A stretch of 64,000 nt of DNA from Polyangium spumosum (GTDB lineage Bacteria > Myxococcota_A > Polyangia > Polyangiales > Polyangiaceae), in NCBI RefSeq assembly GCF_009649845.1, contig NZ_WJIE01000002.1:1-64000 (forward strand). Reading direction: 5' to 3'. The notes beneath the pieces are model-generated. The model had not been told where the DNA came from and did no database searches. It saw only the letters and a list, made by a program, of their open reading frames with translations. The translations under genes were made by a program, and so were the position numbers. Below are positions 1 through 8,208 of the stretch, one piece after another (position 1 is the stretch's first letter; every line of letters starts with the position of its first letter).

Positions 1-205
1 GCCTGTTTGAAAAACTGCGCGGAGCGCAGTTTTTCAACCCCCGGTCCAGGGCTTGCCCTGGCGCGGGTCGAGGGGCGCGTAGCCCCCGCGGGGTCCGGGG
101 CAGCGCCCCGGCTCTGCGCCTGCCAGACAAGACCCATGCTCAGCCGCTGTGCGGAGAGGGGGTTGGGGGGTGAGGCTGGGCCAACGACGCCTGCGGAACA
201 CCCTC
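1..205. repeat. Non-coding cluster of four consecutive palindromes
   Basis: No gene is supported here. Four hairpins follow one another. The first has perfect 14-bp arms at 7-20 and 24-37 with loop GGA. The second has 7-bp arms at 46-52 and 55-61. The third has 5-bp arms at 72-76 and 82-86. The fourth has 7-bp arms at 95-101 and 105-111 with loop AGC. From 112 to 205 I see nothing. The layout looks like an extragenic palindromic (REP/BIME-like) element, because a similar GC hairpin sits at 54466-54482. It could also serve as a terminator for the methyltransferase gene that ends just to the right. A short open frame across it is Arg/Pro-rich and not convincing. Confidence 0.6.
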
Positions 206-895
206 TCACCGCCCCGCGATCCACCCGTCGAACGTCCCTTCCCCGCCCGCGCTGCCGGCCTCGACCTTGATCCACAGATTCAGGAACGTCGTGCCCGCCG
301 TCCGCTCGGGGTATTTGTGATACGTCGCCGGCACGCGCGCGCCGAGCCCGTGGAACGTCACGATCCGCGTCCCGACGGGCGCCGCGTCGAGCGCCGCCGT
401 CACGCGCGCCGTGTCGTCTCGGAAGCGGTCCTCGGTCAGCGGAATGGCGTCGTCGAGGCGCCTCGCCTCCGGGAAGATGTTCTCCTCGAATGGATTGCAG
501 AAGTAAAAGGCCCGGTATGCCTCCCAGTCGACATCGTCCAGCGTCCCTTGCCGCACCTCGGCTCTGCCCGTGAGCCCGAGCGCGTCGATGACCTCCGTCG
601 CCGTCTGCACGAGGGAGGCGCGGTGCTCGATGCCGTGGAATACCGCTCCGGTCGTGAGCGCGCCTGTGATGCAGAGCTTGCCGACGCCGGCGCCGACGTC
701 GAGCACGGGGCCTCCTTCTTCGGCGAGCAGGCGGCTCACCTTGCGGGCGACGACGAGCGGGGTCCAGAAGCGCGACGAGACGCGCCGGATGGGCTCGGGG
801 AAGAGCCGGTCGAAGGCGCGATCGGAGACGGGGCGCCCCGCGCGGACGTCGTCGATCATGCTCTTCAGATCGGCGTCGATCGCGCGGCGCGTCAT
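206..895 (-). CDS. Class I SAM-dependent methyltransferase
   Basis: This 229-residue protein is probably a Rossmann-fold methyltransferase. The S-adenosylmethionine-binding motif I is LDVGAGVGKL near residue 60. An acidic/hydrophobic segment with HGIEH follows as motif II, and FYFCNPFEENIF gives an NPF-type motif IV, which in related enzymes lines the acceptor pocket. The substrate cannot be read from the sequence. I chose the ATG at 895 because the open frame upstream of it runs into the preceding gene and is Arg/Thr-rich junk. It lies 7 bp downstream of the NlpC/P60-like gene on the same strand, so the two are probably cotranscribed. No signal peptide is visible, so it should be cytoplasmic. 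Confidence 0.75.
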   Translation of the reverse strand: MTRRAIDADLKSMIDDVRAGRPVSDRAFDRLFPEPIRRVSSRFWTPLVVARKVSRLLAEEGGPVLDVGAGVGKLCITGALTTGAVFHGIEHRASLVQTATEVIDALGLTGRAEVRQGTLDDVDWEAYRAFYFCNPFEENIFPEARRLDDAIPLTEDRFRDDTARVTAALDAAPVGTRIVTFHGLGARVPATYHKYPERTAGTTFLNLWIKVEAGSAGGEGTFDGWIAGR

Positions 896-902
896 GCGGG
901 GA

Positions 903-1274
903 TCAATAACCGGTGTACCGGAGGAATGCGTCGGGCTTCTTGCCGCCGTAGTCGCCGTTCCAGTAGCCCTTCTTGTAGTTCGCCTCCGCCACGCCCGTCG
1001 AGGTCTGCGAGCCGATGAACGTGCCATGATCCGGGTCGAGCACGATACCGATGTGGCCGGACCAGTGGACGAGGTCACCGGCCTGCGGGTCGTTCACCTT
1101 CTGGAAATAGGGCGAGCTCGGAAAATCGTTCGCCAGGATGTACGGGAACCTGGGGTTCACCGCGGCGCGTAACACGGCGACGACGAACTGGTTGCACTTC
1201 ATCTCGTTGTAGGAGATCTCCCGGCCTTGCATCCGCTCGTAGTTCCGGGCCACCTGCGCGATCTCGTATCCCAT
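903..1274 (-). CDS. NlpC/P60 or CHAP-like cysteine peptidase/amidase domain protein
   Basis: This small protein (123 aa) consists of little more than a papain-like NlpC/P60-type core. The candidate nucleophile is Cys27 in KCNQFV and the candidate catalytic His is His74 in SGHIGIV, preceded by AGDLVHW, the strand pattern common to this fold. Such enzymes usually cut peptidoglycan cross-links or other amide bonds. There is no signal peptide, so it is either a cytosolic amidase or a protein exported by a dedicated machine. That second reading is only inference. A good GGAGGA Shine-Dalgarno lies 9 bp before the ATG. The next gene is a methyltransferase 7 bp away. Confidence 0.6.
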   Translation of the reverse strand: MGYEIAQVARNYERMQGREISYNEMKCNQFVVAVLRAAVNPRFPYILANDFPSSPYFQKVNDPQAGDLVHWSGHIGIVLDPDHGTFIGSQTSTGVAEANYKKGYWNGDYGGKKPDAFLRYTGY

Positions 1275-1377
1275 GGAAGCGTCCTCCCGCTACGAAGAAT
1301 GGTCGGGAGTTTACACGCGAACGGCGCGCCTGAGAACCCCCTTTCGGCCAGGCCGGAGGACGTGATAAGAGCGGGGG

Positions 1378-2184
1378 ATGCGCCTCTCCGACGTGCTCGC
1401 CGTGCTGGAATCGATCGCCCCGCTCAGGCTCGCCGAGGGCTGGGACAACGTGGGGCTGCTCGTGGGGGATCCGGGCGCGCAGGTCCGCGCGGCGCTGCTC
1501 TGCATCGATTACACGCCCGCCGTGGCCGCGGAGGCGCGCGAGAAGGGGGCGGAGCTCGTTTATTCGTACCACCCGCCGATCTTCGAGGCGATGAAGCGGG
1601 TCGTCGCGCCGGGGCCGATCTTCGAGGCGATCCGGGACGGGATCGCCATTTATTCGCCGCACACGGCGCTCGACGTGGCCGAGGGCGGGACGAACGATTT
1701 CCTGGCGGACGTGCTCGGCCTCGGCCGCGGCCTGCCCGCGCGCCGGCCCATGCGCGCGCCGGGCGCGAAATGTGGCCCCGCGCCGGAGGGGGAGGCGCTC
1801 GGGCTCGGGCGCATCGGCGAGCTCGACGCGCCGGCGCCGCGGGAGGAGCTGTTCGAGCGGATCAAGCGAGGGCTCGGGATCGAGGCGCTGCTCGTGTCGG
1901 GGCCCCAGGCGGGGATGGCGCGGAAGGTGGCGGTGAGCGCGGGCGCCGCGGGCAACATGGTCGAGGACGCGCTCGCGCAGGGCGCGGAGCTCTACCTGAC
2001 GGGCGAGATGCGGCACCACGACGCGCTGCGGGCGGCGAAGCTCGGCATGACCGTGGTGTGCGCGCTGCATTCGAATAGCGAACGAGTGGTGCTCCCGCGG
2101 ATCGGGGAGCGGATCTCCGCCGCGCTGCCGGGGCTCTCGATTGTGGTGAGCGAGGCGGATCGGGATCCTTTTGTGGTCCGTTGA
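1378..2184 (+). CDS. Nif3-like dinuclear metal centre protein (YbgI/DUF34 family)
   Basis: This 268-residue protein belongs to the Nif3/YbgI family, formerly called GTP cyclohydrolase I type 2-like. The metal-binding motifs are all present: HPPIFEAMKRV near residue 65, HTALDVAEGGTNDFL near residue 95, GEMRHHDAL near residue 208 and LHSNSE near residue 230. The start gives the family N-terminus (LSDVLAVLESIAPL, then WDNVGLLVGDP). Members form toroidal hexamers with a di-metal site. Their cellular role is poorly defined, and metal-dependent hydrolase or metal-handling roles have been proposed. The next gene begins 32 bp after the stop, so cotranscription is possible. Confidence 0.9.
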   Translation: MRLSDVLAVLESIAPLRLAEGWDNVGLLVGDPGAQVRAALLCIDYTPAVAAEAREKGAELVYSYHPPIFEAMKRVVAPGPIFEAIRDGIAIYSPHTALDVAEGGTNDFLADVLGLGRGLPARRPMRAPGAKCGPAPEGEALGLGRIGELDAPAPREELFERIKRGLGIEALLVSGPQAGMARKVAVSAGAAGNMVEDALAQGAELYLTGEMRHHDALRAAKLGMTVVCALHSNSERVVLPRIGERISAALPGLSIVVSEADRDPFVVR

Positions 2185-2216
2185 TGCCCGCTCCGGTAGG
2201 AAGGCTTGCCATCACG

Positions 2217-4535
2217 ATGCAAGTGCGCCTACCGTTCCGCATGCGAACTTCCCTGTTCCTGCTCGGTTCCCTCTTCCTCACGGCTTGCGAGCTCGTTTCC
2301 TCGACGCCTCCTTCCAGCAGCACGAGCTCCTCGACCGGGAGCGGCGGCGCGGGCGGCGACGGCGGGAGCGGCGGCGGCGGGAACGGCGGGAGCGGCGGAG
2401 GGTTTTCGCTGGATTGCTCCCCGAAACCCGCGCCGGAGCTCCCGCCGGAGGCCTTTTGCGCGCGTGTCGCCCCCGGCGCTCCCGGCGCGCGCCCCCTGCC
2501 GGTCGACCTCTCCGCGGCGCACGCCGGCGTGCGCTTTTTTGGGCCGGTCGATGAATACGCCGACGCGGACCAGGCGCTCGCGGCGGCGCTCCTCCCCGCG
2601 GACGGGCTCGAGGCGCTGGACCTCGCGCCTTATGCGGGCGCGTTGCCCGGGATCACCTGCGCCCTGCCCGCGAACGTCGCCGCGTCCTCCCTCGACGTCG
2701 CGCGTGTCGATATCGTGGACGGCGACGTCGCCCTCGTCCGGCCCGGCGCAGGCCCGGTCGAGGTGCCGCCCGAGGTCACGGCGATCGTCGTCGATCTGCG
2801 TGGATTGCCGCCCGCGCCCGGCCTCCGCGAGGCGCTCGACGTCGCGGTCGCCGAGGCCCTCGCCGCGCCCGTGCCGCGCCTCGCGCGCCGCGTGCGGCGC
2901 CATTACGGGATGACCGACGAGCAGTTCACCCCCACCAATCTGTACAAGAACACGATCGCCGAGGTCGACGACGACCCGATCCCCGCCGCGAGCAGCGCCG
3001 AACGAAAGCTCGCCCTCCTGACGAGCGAGAGGCTCGCGCCGGAGGCCGCCTCGCTCGCCCTCTCGCTCCGCCTCGCCGGGCGCGCGACGATCGTCGGCGA
3101 GGGCCTGCGCGCCGACGTCGCGGAGGCGCGGTGGCAAGGGATCGGGCCGACGGGGATCACCTATCGAATCGCCGACCTGATCCTGCCCGACGGGCGACGT
3201 GTCCCCGACACGATCCCCGCCGACCGCCGGATGGCCGAGCCCGCGTGTATCGTGCACGAGATCGAGGGCCTCGCGGCGCCCGCGCCGATCACGCCGCTGC
3301 CCGCGGAGCGGCCCGAGCAGAAGAGCGTGTCGCCCTTCAACAAGAGGCAACCGCCCGAGGTCGACCTCGGCACGGCGCGCGCGGCGCTCGTCGTCGCGCA
3401 CGGCGCGGCGCGGACCTTTTTCCCCTACTTCGACGTGGTGCCCGACGTCATCGACGAGCGCCTCGTGGAGACGCTCGGCACGCTCGGACAGACCCCGCCC
3501 GAGCGCCCCGTCGTCCGGAACCTCCTGCGCCGCTTCGGCAATGCGCTCGACGACAGCCATACGCTGGTCCGCGATTACGTGACCAAGCCGGCGGGCTCAT
3601 TTCCCTCGTACCTCGAGTGGATCGACGGCGAGGCCGTCGTGCGCCAGACGCTCGCCGTGGGCGTCGAGCCAGGGGATACCCTCGTGTCGATCGACGGCGT
3701 GCCCGCGGCCGACTGGTATACGACGGAGCTCGCGCGCTCGTCGGGGGCCACCGACGCGTATCGCTTCGTCGTGGCCTCGTACGAGGTCCAGCAGCTCCAG
3801 AAGCCCATCGAGCTCGGCCTGCGTGACCCCGACGGCGGCATGAAGACCCTCCAGTTCCAGCCCCAGCCGCTCGCGGACTTCGGCGCCGTCGGATTCACGC
3901 CCACGCTGCGCCCCGCCGGCTGGCTCGCCGATCTCGGGGCGCCGAAGCTTTATTACATCAACCTGACGGGCGAGATCCTTTACGACATGGCCGATTTCAA
4001 CGCGGCCCTCACGGAAGCCGGGGCCGCCGACGGTCTGATCCTGGACATGCGTGGTTTCCCGGGCGTCAACCTCGCCGAGGTGGCGCAACGCGTGATCCCG
4101 GGGCCGTGGTCGGGCGCGATCTTCCGCGTCGCCATGCGCACGGGGCCGGACGACGTCACGATCGACGAGTTCGCCGATACGTTCGGCCCGCTCGAATCCC
4201 CCTCGTACGGGGGCCCGCTCGTGCTGCTCGTCGGCAATGGGACGCTCTCGGCCGCCGAGCATTTTTCGCTCGCCCTCGTCGACGCGAACCGCGCCACCGT
4301 CGTCGGCCGGGGGACGGCCGGGACCGACGGAAACATCACCGGGGTGCAGCTCCCCGGCCAGTTCGCGCTCTCGTTCACCGGGCTGGAGATCCGGCACGCG
4401 GACGCACAAAAGAGCGTCTTCCACGGCGTGGGCATCATCCCCGACATCGAGGTCACGCTCTCCGCCGCGGCCTTCCGCGACGGCGTCGACCCCGAGCTCG
4501 ACGCCGCGATCGACCACTTGCTCGCGGCTCCCTGA
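2217..4535 (+). CDS. S41-family (tail-specific) peptidase lipoprotein
   Basis: This is a predicted secreted lipoprotein of 772 residues. A basic n-region and hydrophobic stretch end in the lipobox LTAC, followed by a Ser/Gly-rich linker of about 40 residues. The last 250 residues are an S41 catalytic domain. YYINLTG and LILDMRGFPG lead to GNGTLSAAEHF, where Ser is the likely nucleophile (near residue 674). The next segment reads VGRGTAGTDGN, without the Lys of the C-terminal-processing-protease branch, so the Tricorn/IRBP-like S41B branch fits better. A PDZ-like segment (VEPGDTLVSIDGVPA) precedes it. The ATG at 2217 follows GGTAGGAAGG. An ATG at 2241 would also keep the signal peptide. Confidence 0.8.
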   Translation: MQVRLPFRMRTSLFLLGSLFLTACELVSSTPPSSSTSSSTGSGGAGGDGGSGGGGNGGSGGGFSLDCSPKPAPELPPEAFCARVAPGAPGARPLPVDLSAAHAGVRFFGPVDEYADADQALAAALLPADGLEALDLAPYAGALPGITCALPANVAASSLDVARVDIVDGDVALVRPGAGPVEVPPEVTAIVVDLRGLPPAPGLREALDVAVAEALAAPVPRLARRVRRHYGMTDEQFTPTNLYKNTIAEVDDDPIPAASSAERKLALLTSERLAPEAASLALSLRLAGRATIVGEGLRADVAEARWQGIGPTGITYRIADLILPDGRRVPDTIPADRRMAEPACIVHEIEGLAAPAPITPLPAERPEQKSVSPFNKRQPPEVDLGTARAALVVAHGAARTFFPYFDVVPDVIDERLVETLGTLGQTPPERPVVRNLLRRFGNALDDSHTLVRDYVTKPAGSFPSYLEWIDGEAVVRQTLAVGVEPGDTLVSIDGVPAADWYTTELARSSGATDAYRFVVASYEVQQLQKPIELGLRDPDGGMKTLQFQPQPLADFGAVGFTPTLRPAGWLADLGAPKLYYINLTGEILYDMADFNAALTEAGAADGLILDMRGFPGVNLAEVAQRVIPGPWSGAIFRVAMRTGPDDVTIDEFADTFGPLESPSYGGPLVLLVGNGTLSAAEHFSLALVDANRATVVGRGTAGTDGNITGVQLPGQFALSFTGLEIRHADAQKSVFHGVGIIPDIEVTLSAAAFRDGVDPELDAAIDHLLAAP

Positions 4536-4624
4536 CCCCATCGAGGCTTGACTTCCAGGATCAGCCTGCGTAATCGAACGCCCTGCAATTCCGGGAAGCC
4601 GCGGCGCGGTGTCGGGAGATCCTC

Positions 4625-5674
4625 ATGAACATGGTCAGGTTTTTCTTGCTGGTGAGCGCGCTCAGCCTCACGGGGTGCGTGTCTCTGCTGGCGCAGATCG
4701 GAGGGGGCTCCAGCGACAGCGGTGGGGCGAGCGACAAGCCGAAGGACGCCCCCGCCGCGCCGGGGGACGGCGATTATGCCGATCCCGGCGCCTGGGAGGG
4801 CCCGCTCCACCAGAAATACGCGGGCAAGGTCGTGTTCTCGTCGAAGCCCATCCCCAAGGACGGCGCCGACGACAGCAGCGTCTACACGGCGTACACGCTC
4901 GGCGGCCCGCTCTATGGCCGCTTCTGGTCGAAGGAGTCGCCGCACAACCTGATGCCCAAGTGCAGCGATCCGCGCCACATCATGCGGGTCGACGTGAACG
5001 GCGAGCACGCCGGCAAGCCGCCTTCGCAGGTCCCCTCGTTCGACCTCGCCAAGTTCTCGGCCAACAAGACGCGCACCATGGCGAGCCTCACGGGCGAGCT
5101 CGAGGTGCCGTTCACGACCGCCTCCACCGTGACCTTCACCAAGGCGGACGGGGACACGCGCGCCATTCGTGACTTCAACGCCCTCGTCGTGCCCAAGCTG
5201 AAGGAGGGCGACAACACCGTCCGCGTGATCGTCAGCCTGGATTGCGGCGCCTCCCGCGACACCGACCCGCTCGTGGCCGAAGGGACGCTCGAGGTGAAGG
5301 TCGAGCCCGGCGCCAAGAAGGAGTATCTGACGAAATACGGCGCGCAGCTCGCCCCGTCGCAGCACCCGGAGAACACCAAGCTCGCGCCGCAGATCGTCAA
5401 GCTCGTCGACGACAAACCCGACTGGGACAACGAGGTCGTGCTCGGCGCGCGCGTGATCTCGGACCAATGGGAGCCGGTCCGGAACAAGATCACGGGCGTG
5501 CTCACGCACCACGTCATCGAAGCCGCGGTCGTGGTGCGGCTGAAGAAGGAGACCGACGAGAATGCGTGCCGCGTCTTCCCCATCGGAGTCACGCGCGACG
5601 CGGCCGGCGGCTCGATCCGCTGGGGCGGCAATGGATCCGGCATCCCGTTCCCCTGCGTGAACGCGCCGAAGTGA
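4625..5674 (+). CDS. Hypothetical lipoprotein
   Basis: I do not recognise this 349-residue protein. The N-terminus is a lipoprotein signal (FFLLVSALSLTGC), followed by a Gly/Ser/Asp-rich linker to about residue 50. The body alternates Lys/Asp-rich loops with short hydrophobic strands. It has three Cys in the mature part, at CSDP, LDCGAS and NACRVF, and ends FPCVNAPK. That composition suggests a folded periplasmic or surface domain. The ATG has a GGAGATCCTC spacer ahead of it. It is flanked on the same strand by the S41 peptidase lipoprotein and the helicase, with 89 and 96 bp gaps, so it may have its own promoter. Confidence 0.7.
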   Translation: MNMVRFFLLVSALSLTGCVSLLAQIGGGSSDSGGASDKPKDAPAAPGDGDYADPGAWEGPLHQKYAGKVVFSSKPIPKDGADDSSVYTAYTLGGPLYGRFWSKESPHNLMPKCSDPRHIMRVDVNGEHAGKPPSQVPSFDLAKFSANKTRTMASLTGELEVPFTTASTVTFTKADGDTRAIRDFNALVVPKLKEGDNTVRVIVSLDCGASRDTDPLVAEGTLEVKVEPGAKKEYLTKYGAQLAPSQHPENTKLAPQIVKLVDDKPDWDNEVVLGARVISDQWEPVRNKITGVLTHHVIEAAVVVRLKKETDENACRVFPIGVTRDAAGGSIRWGGNGSGIPFPCVNAPK

Positions 5675-5770
5675 CCTCGGACGAGGGACGCGGGAGCCAC
5701 ATCGACCACGCGCCGATGCTCCCGCTCCCTCGCGTGCGTCTGCCCCGCCCCGCGCTACGCTCGCCCCGCG

Positions 5771-8101
5771 ATGATAGGCTCCGCGGTGACAGCCGTGCTC
5801 GGCCCGACGAACACCGGCAAGACACACCGGGCCGTCGAGCACATGCTGGAGCACGCCTCCGGCATGATCGGGCTGCCCCTGCGCCTGCTCGCCCGCGAGG
5901 TCTACGATCGTATCACCTCGCGGCTCGGCGAGGCGCGCGTCGCGCTCGTCACGGGTGAGGAGAAGCGGATCCCGCGCCGCCCCGATTACTGGGTCTGCAC
6001 GGTCGAGGCCATGCCGAAGGGCCTCGACGTCGAGTTCGTCGCCGTCGACGAGATCCAGCTCGCCGCGCATCCGCAACGCGGCCACGTGTTCACCGAGCGC
6101 CTGCAGCACGCCCGCGGCACGAAGGAGACCTGGTTCATGGGCGCCGCGTCCATGCAGCCGATGATCACCGAGCTCCTGCCCGCGGCGCGGATCCAGACGT
6201 TCCCGCGCCTCAGCCGGCTCGCCTTCGCGGGGGCCGACAAACTCGCGAGGTTGCCCCAGCGCAGCGCGATCGTCGCGTTTTCCATGCAGGAGGTCTACGA
6301 GGTCGCCGAGCGGCTCCGGGCGAGCCGCGGGGGCGCGGCCGTGGTGCTCGGGGCGCTGTCGCCGCGCACGCGGAACGCGCAGGTCGCGATGTTCCAGTCG
6401 GGCGAGGTCGAGTACATCGTCGCGACCGACGCCATCGGGATGGGGCTGAACCTCGACGTGAAACACGTGGCGTTCGCGGCCCTGCGCAAGTTCGACGGCC
6501 GCGATGTCCGGGACCTCGAGGCCGCGGAGATCGGGCAAATCGCCGGGCGGGCCGGGCGATACACGAGTGATGGTTCGTTCGGCACGCTGCTGCCGGTCAC
6601 GTTGCCGCAGGGGCTGGCGAGCGCCGTGGAGGCGCACCGGTTCCCCGCGGTGCGGCGGCTCGTCTGGCGAAACGCGGATCTCGACACGAGCTCGGTCGAG
6701 GCGCTCCTTTCGTCGCTCAAGCGCTCGCCGGGGCGGCGCTCGCTCGTGCTGCAGGAGAGCGCGGAGGACGCGGCGGCGCTCGCGCGGCTCGGCCAGGATC
6801 CGGCGATCCGGGCGCGGGCGCAGGGCCGCGAGGCGGTGGAGCTGCTCTGGGAGGTCTGTCGAATCCCCGATTATCGCAAGCTGCTCTTCGAATCGCATTG
6901 CGCGCTGCTCGCCGAGATCTTCACGCACCTGACCGGGACACGCGCCTTCCTGGACGAGGCCTGGATGGGCGAGCGGGTCGAGGAGATCGACGATCCGGCC
7001 GGGGACATCGACACGCTCATCGCGCGTATCTCGGCGATCCGGACGTGGACGTACGTGTCGCACCAGGGCCGCTGGGTGAAGGATCCCGCGGCGTGGCAGG
7101 AGCGGACGGCGGCGATCGAGGACCGGCTGAGCGACGCGCTGCACGAGCGGCTGGTGCAGCGGTTCGTCGAAAAGAGCGGCGGCAAGACGAAGGCGCGGGC
7201 GCCGGGCGGGGCGCCGAAAAAGGCGCTCACCACGGCCGAGAAGCGCGTTTTGGACAAGGCAAACCCCTTCGGCAAGCTCGCGGCGCTGCGGGCGCCCGTG
7301 GCGCGGGAGGCGGGCGAGGCGTCTTCGGACGAGGCGCGCTGGGTGGAGGCGGTCGTCTCGGCGCGGCACGGGTCGATCGTGGTCGACGCTTCGGGGCGGA
7401 TCACGTTCGAGGACGGGCGTGAGCTCGGGCGGCTCGTGCGGGGTTCGAGCTTGCTCTTGCCGGACGTGAAGCTCGCGCCGCTCGAGGAGCTCGGCGCGGG
7501 GGCGCGGGCGCGGATCACGCGGCGGCTCGTGGCGTTCGCGCGTGACCTCGTGGAGGAGTTATGCGCGCCGCTCAGGGCGCAGGCGCCGCGCGGGATCGGG
7601 GCGGCGGCGCGGGGACTTTTGTATCAGCTCGAGCAGGGGCTCGGGACGGCGAAGGCCGAGGACGCCGCGGCGCAGATCGCGGAGCTCGCGCCGGAGGACA
7701 GGGACAAACTCGCGGCGGCGGGGATCGTGGTGGGCGCGCGGGTCGTGTACGTGCCGGCGATGCTGAAGGGGCCGGCGCTCACGAAGCGAAGCGCGCTCGT
7801 GGCTGCGTTCGCGGGCGAAAAGGGGCCGCGGGCGCCTCTGCCGAGCGTGGTGTCGATGCCGATCACGCGCCTCGGGGCGCCCGAGCTGCACGCCGCGGTG
7901 GGATATCCGGTCTTCGGGCCGCGGGCGGTGCGCGCGGACGTGGTGGAGAAGGTGTTCGCGGCGATCGAGGCGGAGGGGGGCCTGCCGCCGGCCGGGAAGC
8001 TCGCGGGCTGGCTCGGATGTCCGGCGAAAGAGGCGGCGAAGGTGGGCGCGTCGATCGCGGGCCTGCAGCCGCCTTGTGAGGCGGGGCGTCCGCACCTATA
8101 A
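5771..8101 (+). CDS. Suv3-like DExH-box RNA helicase
   Basis: This 776-residue protein matches the Suv3 branch of superfamily 2 RNA helicases, known from mitochondria and alphaproteobacteria. Walker A is GPTNTGKT (11-18), and the DExH-type motif II is DEIQ (93-96). VATDAIGMGLNL forms motif V, and QIAGRAGR (about 255-262) is motif VI with its arginine fingers. The Suv3 family C-terminal part follows, then a long Ala/Arg-rich extension with KSGGKTKARAP. In mitochondria Suv3 unwinds RNA for the degradosome; a bacterial role in RNA turnover is inference. The start is the first ATG before the P-loop. It stands alone with about 100 bp gaps on both sides. Confidence 0.88.
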   Translation: MIGSAVTAVLGPTNTGKTHRAVEHMLEHASGMIGLPLRLLAREVYDRITSRLGEARVALVTGEEKRIPRRPDYWVCTVEAMPKGLDVEFVAVDEIQLAAHPQRGHVFTERLQHARGTKETWFMGAASMQPMITELLPAARIQTFPRLSRLAFAGADKLARLPQRSAIVAFSMQEVYEVAERLRASRGGAAVVLGALSPRTRNAQVAMFQSGEVEYIVATDAIGMGLNLDVKHVAFAALRKFDGRDVRDLEAAEIGQIAGRAGRYTSDGSFGTLLPVTLPQGLASAVEAHRFPAVRRLVWRNADLDTSSVEALLSSLKRSPGRRSLVLQESAEDAAALARLGQDPAIRARAQGREAVELLWEVCRIPDYRKLLFESHCALLAEIFTHLTGTRAFLDEAWMGERVEEIDDPAGDIDTLIARISAIRTWTYVSHQGRWVKDPAAWQERTAAIEDRLSDALHERLVQRFVEKSGGKTKARAPGGAPKKALTTAEKRVLDKANPFGKLAALRAPVAREAGEASSDEARWVEAVVSARHGSIVVDASGRITFEDGRELGRLVRGSSLLLPDVKLAPLEELGAGARARITRRLVAFARDLVEELCAPLRAQAPRGIGAAARGLLYQLEQGLGTAKAEDAAAQIAELAPEDRDKLAAAGIVVGARVVYVPAMLKGPALTKRSALVAAFAGEKGPRAPLPSVVSMPITRLGAPELHAAVGYPVFGPRAVRADVVEKVFAAIEAEGGLPPAGKLAGWLGCPAKEAAKVGASIAGLQPPCEAGRPHL

Positions 8102-8208
8102 TCGGACCTTCTTATCATTCTTGGCGGAGGTCACAGCTCCTACGTGGCGCGTGGGTCCCCCCGTGCCCCGCGAGATCTTCAGAGACCCCCGTGAAAGGGA
8201 GGACGATC

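Noticed and set aside
1-111. The palindrome cluster as an integron attC site or tRNA remnant
   Set aside because: There is no integrase, core site or cloverleaf, and the hairpins are independent stems.
3980-7369. A 1,129-codon open frame on the minus strand
   Set aside because: It lies opposite the S41, lipoprotein and Suv3-like genes, which have clear motifs. Composition is Arg/Pro-rich.
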